Position numbers and translations under genes: made by a program
Assembly: GCA_947625655.1 (NCBI GenBank)
Contig: CANQPD010000021.1
Location: 1-54,795 of the forward strand
From: an uncultured Dysosmobacter sp.
GTDB lineage: Bacteria > Bacillota > Clostridia > Oscillospirales > Oscillospiraceae
Reading direction: 5' to 3'
DNA: 54,795 bases
Part shown: positions 16,898-24,968 of the stretch, in pieces
Layout of the letters: each line of letters opens with the position of its first letter
Numbering within the stretch: the first letter of the stretch is position 1
The notes under the pieces: model-generated
The model's database searches: none
The model's input: the letters and a program-made list of their open reading frames with translations, nothing else
What the model was told of the DNA's origin: nothing

Positions 16898-17599
16898 ATG
16901 GCACATTTGATTGAATTGCGCGACGTCTTTAAAATTTACGGCGAGGGCCTGGAGAGCGAGGTCCGGGCCCTGGACGGGGTGTCCTTGACGGTTGACCGGG
17001 GCGAGTTCGTGGCCATCGTGGGCCAGTCCGGCTCCGGCAAGTCCACCATGATGAATGTGCTGGGCTGCCTGGACATCCCCACCCGGGGGGACTACCTGCT
17101 GGAGGGCACCGACGTCCGGGAGCTGACGGACAAGGAGCTGAGCCGGATCCGCAACAAGGAGATCGGCTTCATCTTCCAGCAGTACAACCTGATCCAGAGC
17201 CTGACAGTGCTGGAAAACGTGGAGCTGCCCCTGATCTACCAGGGGGTGGGCGCCGACGACCGGTATGACCTGGCCATGGAGGCATTGGAACGGGTGGGCC
17301 TTGCGGGCCGCGTGAAGCACAGGCCCACGGAGATGTCCGGCGGCCAGCAGCAGCGGGTGGCCATCGCCCGGGCCATCGCCACCAAGCCCCCCATCATCAT
17401 GGCCGACGAGCCCACCGGCGCCCTGGACTCCCGCACGGGCCACGAGGTGCTGCAATTTCTCCAGCAGCTGAACAAGGAGGGCAGCACCGTTATCCTCATC
17501 ACCCACGACAACGGCATCGCCGCCACTGCCCGCCGCTGTGTGCGGCTGGCGGACGGAAAGATCGTGGAAGACAACGTCCAGGAGGTGGATTGGTTTTGA
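16898..17599 (+). CDS. ABC exporter ATP-binding protein, MacB/LolD type
   Basis: A 233-aa cytoplasmic ATPase with Walker A GQSGSGKST, Q-loop FIFQQYNLIQSL, signature MSGGQQQRVAIARA, Walker B IIMADEPTGALD and H-loop ITHD. The family powers mechanotransmission exporters rather than transport through the membrane pore. ATG 16898 follows the adaptor gene by ten bases and the stop overlaps the permease start, so the three genes form one translational unit. Confidence 0.95.
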   Translation: MAHLIELRDVFKIYGEGLESEVRALDGVSLTVDRGEFVAIVGQSGSGKSTMMNVLGCLDIPTRGDYLLEGTDVRELTDKELSRIRNKEIGFIFQQYNLIQSLTVLENVELPLIYQGVGADDRYDLAMEALERVGLAGRVKHRPTEMSGGQQQRVAIARAIATKPPIIMADEPTGALDSRTGHEVLQFLQQLNKEGSTVILITHDNGIAATARRCVRLADGKIVEDNVQEVDWF

Positions 17600-18858
17600 A
17601 CATCCGGCAAGCCGTGAAAATGGCATGGAAATCCATCCTGGGCAAAAAGGGCCGGTCCATGCTGACCATGCTGGGCATCATCATCGGCATCGGCGCGGTC
17701 ATGACCATCGTCTCCGCCATGAACGGCTACGCGGCAAAGACCATGGAGCAGTACGAGGCCATGGGCAGCGACCGCCTGACGGTGAGCATCTACAGCTGGA
17801 TGTACGACGAGAACGGCAACAGCCTGGGAAAGGACTACTTCCCGGACCTGTACGACTACTGCATAGGCCTGCGGGACTCTGTGGTGGGCGTCACGCCCAA
17901 CAGCCGCAGCTGGGACCTGACGGCGGTCTACGGCACCAAGAACACCGCCAATATGAACAACTGGGACATCGACGAGAGCGGCAGGCTCACCGGCGACATG
18001 CCCCCTGACATCTATCTGGTCAGCGACCAGTACAGTGCCTGCAGCAACCTGACCGTCGCCCGGGGCCGGGACCTGTCGGTGCTGGATATCCGGAATTACA
18101 ACCAGGTCTGCGTCCTGGGCGCCCAGGCGGCCAAGACCTTCTTTGGTTCCTCCGACCCCATTGGCAAGACCATGCAGTTCAACGGGCAGAACTTCGACGT
18201 GGTGGGCGTTTACGCCGCCCGCCTGGAGGGCGACGACTATCAGAGCGTCCGGATCGACAATATCATCGTGCTGCCCTACACCGCCCGGCGGGTGCTGGGC
18301 GGCGAGGCCCCCACGGAGTTCATCGTGAAGTGCGTCAACAGCGACGTGATGCTGGACGTCAAGAGCAAGATCGAGGGTTTCCTGCAGGGCACGGTGGATC
18401 AGAACACCGGTGACTACTGGGTGGATCTGGAGAACTCCTGGCAGCAGTACGAGGCGGAGCAGATGGGCATGATCTCCCTGGTGCTGGGCGGCATCGCCGC
18501 CATCTCTCTGCTGGTGGGCGGCATCGGCATCATGAACATCATGCTGGTCACCGTCACCGAGCGCACCCGGGAGATCGGCATTCGCCGGGCCATCGGCGCC
18601 CAGCGCGGCAGCATCGTCACCCAGTTTTTGATCGAGGCGGCTATGCTCTGCGGCATCGGCGGCGTTCTGGGTATCGGCCTGGGGACGGCGGGCAGCGTGG
18701 TCGTGGGAAGGCTGATGTTCCAAATGACCATCTACCCGGCGGCGTGGATCACCTTCTGCGCGTTCTCGCTGTCGGTGGCACTGGGCATCATATTCGGCAT
18801 CTACCCGGCGGTGAAGGCCGCCAAGCTCCAGCCTGTGGAAGCCCTGCGGGCGGAATGA
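17596..18858 (+). CDS. MacB-type ABC exporter permease
   Basis: A 420-aa permease with one N-terminal membrane helix (MLTMLGIIIGIGAVMTIVSA), a large extracytoplasmic MacB core domain of about 230 residues, and a C-terminal FtsX domain with three helices, including GGIGIMNIMLVTVTERTREIG(I)RRAIGA. TTG at 17596 overlaps the ATPase stop codon and gives LNIRQAVKMAWKSI; a TTG at 17590 is the alternative, both served by GGAGG at 17581-17585. Substrate unknown: antimicrobial peptide, lipopeptide or surface protein export are all possible. Co-transcription with an SLH protein gene points to a cell-surface role. Confidence 0.93.
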   Translation: MNIRQAVKMAWKSILGKKGRSMLTMLGIIIGIGAVMTIVSAMNGYAAKTMEQYEAMGSDRLTVSIYSWMYDENGNSLGKDYFPDLYDYCIGLRDSVVGVTPNSRSWDLTAVYGTKNTANMNNWDIDESGRLTGDMPPDIYLVSDQYSACSNLTVARGRDLSVLDIRNYNQVCVLGAQAAKTFFGSSDPIGKTMQFNGQNFDVVGVYAARLEGDDYQSVRIDNIIVLPYTARRVLGGEAPTEFIVKCVNSDVMLDVKSKIEGFLQGTVDQNTGDYWVDLENSWQQYEAEQMGMISLVLGGIAAISLLVGGIGIMNIMLVTVTERTREIGIRRAIGAQRGSIVTQFLIEAAMLCGIGGVLGIGLGTAGSVVVGRLMFQMTIYPAAWITFCAFSLSVALGIIFGIYPAVKAAKLQPVEALRAE

Positions 18859-18871
18859 GGAGGAAGAAAAC

Positions 18872-21085
18872 ATGAAGAAGAGAATCCTGGCGCTGCTGCT
18901 GGCGGTGTGCGCGGCGGCGTCGCTGCTGGCGCTGCCGGCGGGCGCGGCGGAGGTCACCCGCTTTTCCGACGTGACGGACCAGAATACCGTCATGGCGGTG
19001 GAGTCCCTGCGGCTGATGGGCGTGCTGGACGGCTACGCCGACGGCAGTTTCCGCCCCACCGCGGCGCTGAACCGGGCCCAGTTCTGCAAAATGGCGGTCT
19101 ACGCCATGAACGGCGAAAACGAACTGGGGCTGTACCGCACCGTCACCGTGTTCCCGGACGTGAAGCCCTCCCACTGGGCCTCGTCTTACATCAACATGGC
19201 CGCCAAGGGCAAGACCATCATCTCCGGCTACCCCGACGGCAGGTTCCACCCGGACCGCACTGTCACCGTGGGCCAGGCCGTCACCATCCTGCTGCGGCTG
19301 CTGGGCTACAAGGATGAAAACGTGGGCGGCGTCTGGCCGGACAGCTACATGGCCGTGGGCGCCACCGTCGGATTGACCGACGGCGTGGGCATGGACGGAA
19401 ACGCCCCCCTGACCCGCGCCCAGGCGGCCCAGCTGTTTTTGAACCTGCTGCGGGCCGACACGCTGAAAGGCGGCAGCTATCTCTCCACCATCGGCACGGC
19501 CAGGGCAGACACCGTGCTGGTGTCCTCCACCGCCGCCGGGGCGGACGGCAAAAAGAACGCCATCCAGACCGACCAGGGGGAGACCTATCAGTTTGCCAGC
19601 GGCAAGACCTCCAACGGCTCTCTCAACGGCCGGAAGGGCACATTGCTTCTGAACGACCAGGGCAAGGCCCTGACCTTCGTGCCGGACGCCGCGGGCTCCA
19701 GCCGCACCGTCACCATGGCCAGCGCCACGGCCACCCAGATCGTGGATACCGCCGGCGTGAAGTACGCCGTCACCGGCAAGACCTCCGCCTACTATAACGG
19801 CGAGACCACCACCTGGGGCGATGTCTACGCCTGGATCCACACCGGCACCTCCATGACGCTGTATCTGGACGCCGCGGGCGAGGTGACCTATGTGTTCATG
19901 GGCGGCGGCGGGTCTGTCAGCGCGGCGGTGGTGGTCTATGAGGACCGCTCCAGCGCCGGCTTCGACTCCCTCACCGGCGGCTCGACCAACTACACCATCT
20001 ATAAGAACGGCTCCCCGGCAGCCATCGGCGACCTGCGGAGAAACGACGTGGCCATTTACGACACCTCCACCAACACCATCCGCGTGTGCGACACCCGGGT
20101 GACGGTGTACTATGAGAGCTGCTCCCCCAATCCCACGGAGCCCTCTGAGATCACGGCCCTGGGCCGGACCTTCGAGGTGCTGCCCACCGCCATGGAGAGC
20201 GTGGCCAAGTTCAGGCCCGGCGACCAGATGACCCTGCTGCTGACCGAGGGCGGCCAGATCGCCGGCGCGGTAGAGGCCACCGGCAGCACGGCCCGGAGCA
20301 ACGCCGTGGGCATTGTCAGCGGCGGCACGGTGCGGATGCTCTGCGGCACCGCACAGATCGAGATTCAGTCCGCCGACGCGGCGAAGTTTGAGGGCCAGCT
20401 GGTGCGCATCTCCTCCAACAAGCAGGGCGATGTGACACTCTCCAACCTCAGCGGCGGCATCTCCGGCAAGCTGGATGTCAGCGCCGGGAAGCTGGGCAGC
20501 AAGGACCTGGCGCAGAACGTGATGATCTTCCGGGACGGCGAGAGCCTGCGTCTCAGCGACCTGACCAGCGGCGAGATCACCTCCGGCCAGATCGTCTACG
20601 CCCGGGCCAACTGGGCGGACAAGATCGACCTGATCGTCCTCAGCGGCAGAAGGGACAGCACGGTGATCTTCGGCCGGGTGTTCTGGGAGAGCGAGCGGGT
20701 CAAAGACCCGGAGACCGGCGAGGTGACAGGCTATATTGAGTCCGTGGGCGTGGAGTACGGCAACGGCAAGGACGACCATGTCGGCCCCTTCAACATGAAG
20801 TACAACGTCCAGACCGGCGACTATGTGGCCGTGACGCTGAACCGCAACAGCACCGGCTTCTCCAGCCTGACAGAGCTGACGGAGCTGAAGAACGTGGCCA
20901 ACAGCGCCTGGAGCGGCCGGACCGCCGTCACCGTGGGCGGCCGGACCTATACGGTGCCCGCCGATGTGCTGTGCTACAACCGCCAGACCAAGAGCTGGGT
21001 GGGCCTGTCCGAGGCCCACGCCTACGCCAGCCAGTCCTCGCTGTACGTCAGGGACGGCATCGTCCGCGTCATCGAGGTGGGCTGA
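18872..21085 (+). CDS. S-layer homology (SLH) domain surface protein
   Basis: A 737-aa secreted protein. A signal peptide (MKKRILALLLAVCAAASLL..., cut after AGA) is followed by three SLH repeats at about residues 29-77 (GVLDGYADGSFRPTAALNRA), 94-146 (FPDVKPSHWA, ISGYPDGRFHPDRTVTV) and 150-192. SLH trios bind pyruvylated wall polymers. The remaining 540 residues are rich in Thr, Ser, Gly and Val, look beta-structured, and match no domain I know. ATG 18872 is 13 bases after the permease stop with GAGGAGG, so it belongs to the exporter operon. A strong terminator follows. Confidence 0.92.
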   Translation: MKKRILALLLAVCAAASLLALPAGAAEVTRFSDVTDQNTVMAVESLRLMGVLDGYADGSFRPTAALNRAQFCKMAVYAMNGENELGLYRTVTVFPDVKPSHWASSYINMAAKGKTIISGYPDGRFHPDRTVTVGQAVTILLRLLGYKDENVGGVWPDSYMAVGATVGLTDGVGMDGNAPLTRAQAAQLFLNLLRADTLKGGSYLSTIGTARADTVLVSSTAAGADGKKNAIQTDQGETYQFASGKTSNGSLNGRKGTLLLNDQGKALTFVPDAAGSSRTVTMASATATQIVDTAGVKYAVTGKTSAYYNGETTTWGDVYAWIHTGTSMTLYLDAAGEVTYVFMGGGGSVSAAVVVYEDRSSAGFDSLTGGSTNYTIYKNGSPAAIGDLRRNDVAIYDTSTNTIRVCDTRVTVYYESCSPNPTEPSEITALGRTFEVLPTAMESVAKFRPGDQMTLLLTEGGQIAGAVEATGSTARSNAVGIVSGGTVRMLCGTAQIEIQSADAAKFEGQLVRISSNKQGDVTLSNLSGGISGKLDVSAGKLGSKDLAQNVMIFRDGESLRLSDLTSGEITSGQIVYARANWADKIDLIVLSGRRDSTVIFGRVFWESERVKDPETGEVTGYIESVGVEYGNGKDDHVGPFNMKYNVQTGDYVAVTLNRNSTGFSSLTELTELKNVANSAWSGRTAVTVGGRTYTVPADVLCYNRQTKSWVGLSEAHAYASQSSLYVRDGIVRVIEVG

Positions 21086-21096
21086 CGCCCAAAGTC

Positions 21097-21134
21097 AAAA
21101 ACGGCTGGGACCATTCCGGTCCCAGCCGTTTTTC
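21097..21134 (+). terminator. Terminator of the exporter-SLH operon
   Basis: AAAACGGCTGGGACC, loop ATTCC, GGTCCCAGCCGTTTTT: a 15-bp stem followed by T. Confidence 0.92.
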
Positions 21135-21221
21135 TGTCCCCCGGACAAGGGAATGCTCCGGCGGACTTCATCAAAGTAAAATCCTGCAAAATTTTGCGGC
21201 GACAGCAACAGCAACTGTAAG

Positions 21222-21269
21222 AGCTATAGTTATAGTTACAGCTATAGTTACAGCTATAGTTATAGCTAT
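21222..21269. repeat. Hexanucleotide tandem repeat (AGYTAY)8
   Basis: Eight consecutive units drawn from AGCTAT, AGTTAT and AGTTAC. The 21135-21413 gap otherwise holds ordinary spacer and the promoter at 21331. The tract is rich in the self-complementary CTATAG and lies about 60 bases upstream of the -35 box of the XRE-cupin gene. Read on the minus strand it could encode a Tyr/Asn/Ser/Cys-rich run, but I see no ribosome site for it. Confidence 0.85.
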
Positions 21270-21330
21270 AGCCGCGGCAGGGCCGGGGCGCGGCCGGCGT
21301 GCGCCGCGGCAGAGAGAAAAACAGTTTCCC

Positions 21331-21359
21331 TTGACAAAATCCGACAATACAGGTACTAT
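21331..21359 (+). promoter_or_regulatory. Promoter of the XRE-cupin gene
   Basis: TTGACA at 21331-21336, a 17-base spacer, and TACTAT at 21354-21359. Confidence 0.85.
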
Positions 21360-21413
21360 AAAAAAGCAATTGAGCAGTATAGTGGCTGTTTTGCCGGAGA
21401 GGGAGGAGCCCCC

Positions 21414-21968
21414 ATGGAGTTGAACCGCGCCGTTGCCGAAAATATCAAGCGGATCCGCAAGACCAAAAAGCTCAGTATGGAGCGTTTGGCGGAGCAGTCC
21501 GGCGTGTCCCGCAGCATGCTGGGGCAGATCGAGCGGGGGGAGGCCAACCCCTCCGTGGCGATTTTGGGCAAGCTGGCGGCGGCGCTGAAAGTCCCGGCCC
21601 AGGTCCTGATGGAAAACGACGATTTCCAGTCCCTGGCCCTGTTCCGGGAGGTGGACACCAAGCCCCAGCGCCTGGACGCGGGCAAGGCGGTCCTGCGGCC
21701 CAACTTCTACTATGACGACGCCACCCGGCTGGAGAGCAGCTTCCTGGACCTGTACATCAGCGCCCGGTACGCGCCGGAGCCGGCGGTGCCCGGCTGCGTG
21801 TGCTATGTCACGGTGCTGTCCGGCTCCGTCAGCATGCAGGCGGAGGAGCAGGAGTTCCGCCTTGTGGAGCGGGATGCCCTGCGCTTCGCGGCGGACCGGC
21901 CCTACCGCTTTGAAAACATGACCAACTCCACAGCCCGCCTGCTGCTGATCTATCAATACCTGAAGTAA
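21414..21968 (+). CDS. XRE-cupin transcriptional regulator
   Basis: A 184-aa regulator with an N-terminal HTH (KLSMERLAEQSGVSRSMLGQ, then ERGEANPSVAILGKLAAALK) and a C-terminal cupin barrel (residues about 100-180; GCVCYVTVLSGSVSMQAEEQ...LVERDALRFAADRPYRF). Proteins of this architecture sense small metabolites through the cupin. The metal-binding histidines of catalytic cupins are not evident, consistent with a sensor role. ATG 21414 follows GGGAGGAG. The next gene, a GNAT acetyltransferase, starts 14 bases downstream and is probably co-transcribed. Confidence 0.92.
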   Translation: MELNRAVAENIKRIRKTKKLSMERLAEQSGVSRSMLGQIERGEANPSVAILGKLAAALKVPAQVLMENDDFQSLALFREVDTKPQRLDAGKAVLRPNFYYDDATRLESSFLDLYISARYAPEPAVPGCVCYVTVLSGSVSMQAEEQEFRLVERDALRFAADRPYRFENMTNSTARLLLIYQYLK

Positions 21969-21982
21969 GGAGCGACCGACCC

Positions 21983-22468
21983 ATGCACATCCGCACCGCC
22001 ACCATGAACGATCTCCCCGCCCTGACGGCGGTGGAGGCCGCCTGCTTTCCCGCCGCCGAGGCCGCCACGGAGGCGGACTTTGCCGCCCGGCTGCGGGTGT
22101 ATCCCAGCCACTTCTGGCTTTTGGAGGATGAGGACGGCGTCCTGGTCAGCTTCGTCAACGGCCTGGTGACGGACGAGCCCCTCCTCCGGGACGAGATGTA
22201 TGCCGACCCGTCCTTCCACAACGAGCAGGGGGCCTGGCAGATGATCTTCGGCGTGAACACCATGCCCCAATACCGCCGGTGCGGCTATGCCGCCCAGGTG
22301 CTGGAGCAGGTCATCGCCGATGCCAGGGCCCAGGGCCGGAAGGGCTGCGTCCTGACCTGCAAGGACAGGCTCATCCACTATTACGAGACCTTTGGCTTCC
22401 AAAGCGAAGGCGTGTCCCGGTCCGTCCACGGCGGGGCGGTCTGGCATGACATGCGGCTGACATTTTGA
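21983..22468 (+). CDS. GNAT family N-acetyltransferase
   Basis: A 161-aa acetyl-CoA-dependent acetyltransferase. The start IRTATMNDLPALTAVEAACFP and the acetyl-CoA pyrophosphate loop region (MPQYRRCGYAAQVLEQVIADA, an R/Q-x-x-G-x-A type) are typical, as is the C-terminal RLIHYYETFGFQSEG motif. Acceptor unknown. Position behind an XRE-cupin regulator fits a small-molecule or antibiotic acetyltransferase, but this is inference. Confidence 0.92.
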   Translation: MHIRTATMNDLPALTAVEAACFPAAEAATEADFAARLRVYPSHFWLLEDEDGVLVSFVNGLVTDEPLLRDEMYADPSFHNEQGAWQMIFGVNTMPQYRRCGYAAQVLEQVIADARAQGRKGCVLTCKDRLIHYYETFGFQSEGVSRSVHGGAVWHDMRLTF

Positions 22469-22496
22469 CGCCCGATGGGCGGGAAAGAGGTGCGCC

Positions 22497-22625
22497 ATGG
22501 CAAAGGATAACAAACAGAACGTGGCGGGGGGCCTGGGCATCCTGGCCGCCGCCGTGTATCTCTGTCTCAAGGGCCTGAAAAAGGCGGATGCCCGCCTGAA
22601 ACAGAAATCGGAGAAGAAGTCATAA
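22497..22625 (+). CDS. 42-aa small protein with one hydrophobic segment
   Basis: ATG at 22497 preceded by GAAAGAGG; the product starts MAKDNKQNVAGGLGILAAAV, has one hydrophobic helix (GGLGILAAAVYLCLKGL) and a basic tail ending KKS. It lies 28 bases after the GNAT gene and directly before a terminator, so it would be the last gene of that transcript. Codon use matches the neighbours. No family recognised. Confidence 0.55.
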   Translation: MAKDNKQNVAGGLGILAAAVYLCLKGLKKADARLKQKSEKKS

Positions 22626-22628
22626 GCA

Positions 22629-22657
22629 AAAGCGTCCGGCCCAGGGCCGGACGCTTT
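22629..22657. terminator. Bidirectional terminator
   Basis: AAAGCGTCCGGCC / GGCCGGACGCTTT, a perfect 13-bp stem between the plus-strand 42-aa gene and the convergent bioY. Confidence 0.8.
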
Positions 22658-22673
22658 CGCGTGTTCCGCGGAA

Positions 22674-23240
22674 TTATTTCAAGAACCGCTTCACCCGCCG
22701 GGCCAGCAGCACTGCCAGCACCAGCTTTACAAGATCGGGGATGATGAAGGGAAACACGCACCACCCCAGGGCCGTCATCAGGCTGAGGGGCCCCTTGGTG
22801 CTGGTGTAGACCGCCAGATACCAGGCGGTGCCGAAAGCGTAGCACACCGCCAGCCCCAGGACGGAGGCGGCGATGGTCACCGGCAGGGAGGCGCCCAGCC
22901 GTGCGGTCAGCAGCCAGTAGACCAGGGCCATGGCGATAAAGCCCACGATATAGCCGCCGGTGCTGCCCAGCAGCACCCCCAGGCCCCCCTGCATCCCGGA
23001 GAACACCGGCACCCCCACGGCGCCCAGCAGCAGATACACCACCACCGCATAGGTGCCCCGCCGTCCCCCCAGGACGGCCAGGGTCATGAACACGGCAAAG
23101 GTCTGCAGGGTGAACTGCACCATGGGCTGGGGCATGGGAACGGTGATCCAGGCGCACACCGCCGTCAAAACGGCGAACAGCGCGATGTAGGCAAGGTCCA
23201 GCGTCCGCAGCCGGACCGGGGATGTCTCCGCGGAAGTCAT
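22674..23240 (-). CDS. bioY: Biotin transporter substrate-binding component BioY
   Basis: A 188-aa membrane protein, the S component of an energy-coupling-factor transporter, which captures biotin. Five to six helices are visible with the conserved VPMPQPMVQFTLQTFAVFM segment, GRRGTYAVVVYLLLGAVGVP and GSTGGYIVGFI. No EcfA or EcfT genes are nearby, so it must use shared ECF modules or work alone. The ribosome site is AAAGGAGG. Control by BirA is strongly suggested by the palindrome overlapping its promoter. Confidence 0.95.
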   Translation of the reverse strand: MTSAETSPVRLRTLDLAYIALFAVLTAVCAWITVPMPQPMVQFTLQTFAVFMTLAVLGGRRGTYAVVVYLLLGAVGVPVFSGMQGGLGVLLGSTGGYIVGFIAMALVYWLLTARLGASLPVTIAASVLGLAVCYAFGTAWYLAVYTSTKGPLSLMTALGWCVFPFIIPDLVKLVLAVLLARRVKRFLK

Positions 23241-23272
23241 AAACGGAATTCCTCCTTTTCGTCATTGGTGCC

Positions 23273-23325
23273 AGCATACCGCACTTTTTCCCACCTGTCA
23301 ACCAAAATTTAAAATAAGGTTAACA
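23273..23325 (-). promoter_or_regulatory. bioY promoter with BirA-type operator
   Basis: On the minus strand, TTGACA (complement of 23296-23301), 17 bases, TATGCT (complement of 23273-23278). TGTTAACC, 14 bases, GGTTGACA (23325 to 23296 on the minus strand) is a dyad of the form recognised by bifunctional biotin ligase/repressor BirA and overlaps the -35 box. Confidence 0.8.
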
Positions 23326-23358
23326 GAAGGGGCCAAAAAGGAGGAGGACGCGTCCTCC

Positions 23359-23940
23359 TCAAAAAGCGCGGATGTGGGTGTGCTCACACAGCTCCCGGAC
23401 CTTGGCCTGGATGGACTTCAGGTCCTCAAAGGTCTCCGGCCGCTTGTTCACGTCCCGCAGCAGCGCGGCGGGGTGGTAGATGGCGGTCATCTGGACGCCG
23501 CCGCGGGCGAACCACTGGCCGTGCTCACTGGTGATCTTGAAGTCCTCCTTGATGATGGCCTTGGCGGCGATGCGGCCCAGGCAGACGATGATCCTGGGGC
23601 GCACCAGCGCCGTCTGCCGCCGGAGCCAGCCGATGCAGGCGTCCTGCTCCACGTTCAGCGGGTCCCGGTTCTGGGGCGGGCGGCATTTGACGATGTTGGC
23701 GATATAGACCTGGGTGCGGTCCAGGCCGATCATCTCCAGCATGTCGTCCAGCAGCTGCCCGGCCCTGCCCACAAAGGGCACGCCCTGCTCATCCTCGTGC
23801 TGGCCGGGGCCTTCGCCGATGAGCATGATCTCCGCCGTCTCCGCGCCGTCGCCGAAGACCACATGGGTCCGGGTCTCCGCCAGGGCGCAGCCATGGCAGG
23901 CCATGCATTCACTTTTCAGCGCTTCCCAGGTGTCAGGCAT
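23359..23940 (-). CDS. Family 4-type uracil-DNA glycosylase, Fe-S containing
   Basis: A 193-aa base-excision repair enzyme that removes uracil from DNA. Cluster ligands fit Cys12, Cys15, Cys86 and Cys102 (CMAC, VKCRPP, DAC). Motif 1 is GEGPGQHEDEQG and the second active-site motif is HPAALLRD. It begins 11 bases after the stop of the small membrane protein gene upstream on the same strand, so the two share a transcript. Confidence 0.94.
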   Translation of the reverse strand: MPDTWEALKSECMACHGCALAETRTHVVFGDGAETAEIMLIGEGPGQHEDEQGVPFVGRAGQLLDDMLEMIGLDRTQVYIANIVKCRPPQNRDPLNVEQDACIGWLRRQTALVRPRIIVCLGRIAAKAIIKEDFKITSEHGQWFARGGVQMTAIYHPAALLRDVNKRPETFEDLKSIQAKVRELCEHTHIRAF

Positions 23941-23951
23941 AGAGGGGCCTC

Positions 23952-24320
23952 CTATTCAAGTACACGGTAGACATACCATTGGCCGTCCTGCTCCAGAACA
24001 GCCAGATTGCCGTCCGCCCGCCGGTAGACGGCGGCGCCGGCAATGTCGTGGTTGGCCCAGAGCTCCTTCTCCGGCATCCGATGGCGGGCAACAACGCCCG
24101 CAACCTCCCCCAGATAGGTGAGATCCCCCTGGGCTTCCAGGGTATAGGTGTTGGGGGCCTGATAAAGGACGCCGTCCGCCCGCAGGACGGGGGGCCTCCC
24201 CCAGCGGGGAAGGGCCAGCCAGGCGGCGCCGGCCAGCAGAAGGACCGCCAGCAGGACCGGGATCCCGCTGCGCGCTGCCCATTTCAGCCTGTCACGCGGG
24301 GTGGAGGTGCGGTTTTTCAT
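23952..24320 (-). CDS. Single-span membrane protein of unknown function
   Basis: A 122-aa protein with a basic N-terminus, one helix (IPVLLAVLLLAGAAWLAL) and an outside domain of about 80 residues (GVLYQAPNTYTLEAQGDLTYLGEV...). No cysteines or known motifs. The start codon has AAAGGAGCG upstream. It is the first gene of a transcript that continues into the uracil-DNA glycosylase gene. Confidence 0.75.
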   Translation of the reverse strand: MKNRTSTPRDRLKWAARSGIPVLLAVLLLAGAAWLALPRWGRPPVLRADGVLYQAPNTYTLEAQGDLTYLGEVAGVVARHRMPEKELWANHDIAGAAVYRRADGNLAVLEQDGQWYVYRVLE

Positions 24321-24353
24321 AGCCGGCGCTCCTTTCCAAAGGTTTCTAAAAGT

Positions 24354-24382
24354 AGTATACCACGAAAAAACTGCCAGCGCAA
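24354..24382 (-). promoter_or_regulatory. Promoter of the membrane protein-UDG transcript
   Basis: On the minus strand TTGCGC, 17 bases, TATACT; the -10 box is the complement of 24354-24359. Confidence 0.55.
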
Positions 24383-24437
24383 CGGAGGGATACGGCGCCC
24401 GATCCCGGAAACAATGAGGGGGGAGGGGAGGGAGCGC

Positions 24438-24968
24438 ATGGCCCGCTGGCTTTGGTATTTCTGGATTTACAGCTTTCTGGGCTGGGGCCTGGAGAAGGGA
24501 TTCGCGGCGGTCACCCGGGCGGAAAACCAGCAGCGCAAGTGCTTTTTGTTCCTGCCCCTGTGCCCGGTGTACGGCCTGGGGATGCTGGCGGTGCTGGCCC
24601 TGCCGCCGGAGCTGTCACGGGGCGGCTGGCTGATCGTCTCCGGCGGCCTTGCCGCCACGGCGGTGGAATACGCCGTCCACTGGGGCTATGAGGCGCTGCT
24701 GGGCGTGCGCTTCTGGGACTACTCCCACGTTCCCGGCAACTGGAACGGCCGGGTGTGCCCGCCCTTCACCCTGGCCTGGGGCGTGCTGACCGCGGCGGCG
24801 GTGTGGCTGCTCCAGCCGGGCGTCGCGGCCCTGGCGGCCCGGATCCCGGCGGCGGTGACCTATCTTGCCCTTCTGGCCTTCACCGCCGACGCGGTGTGCT
24901 CCGCCCGCCTTCTGCAGGTGACAGGGGACGTAAAGGCCCTGCGCCTTTACACCACCTGGAACAGGTAG
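24438..24968 (+). CDS. Putative ABC transporter permease, CmpB family
   Basis: A 176-aa membrane protein starting MARWLWYFWIYSFLGWGLE, the recognisable start of the CmpB-type family (PF06541). Five or so hydrophobic helices follow with LFLPLCPVYGLGM and ALLGVRFWDYS. Despite the family name there is no ATPase nearby and transport has not been shown to my knowledge. ATG 24438 follows a GGGGAGGGAG purine run. Its last 22 bases overlap the end of the convergent methyltransferase gene. Confidence 0.87.
   Translation: MARWLWYFWIYSFLGWGLEKGFAAVTRAENQQRKCFLFLPLCPVYGLGMLAVLALPPELSRGGWLIVSGGLAATAVEYAVHWGYEALLGVRFWDYSHVPGNWNGRVCPPFTLAWGVLTAAAVWLLQPGVAALAARIPAAVTYLALLAFTADAVCSARLLQVTGDVKALRLYTTWNR

Noticed and set aside
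21222..21269. CRISPR array
   Set aside because: The units are six bases long, continuous and without spacers.
21022..21369. Minus-strand frame encoding a Tyr/Asn/Ser/Cys-rich peptide
   Set aside because: The peculiar composition comes from the hexanucleotide repeat and the frame runs into the end of the SLH gene and its terminator; no ribosome site.
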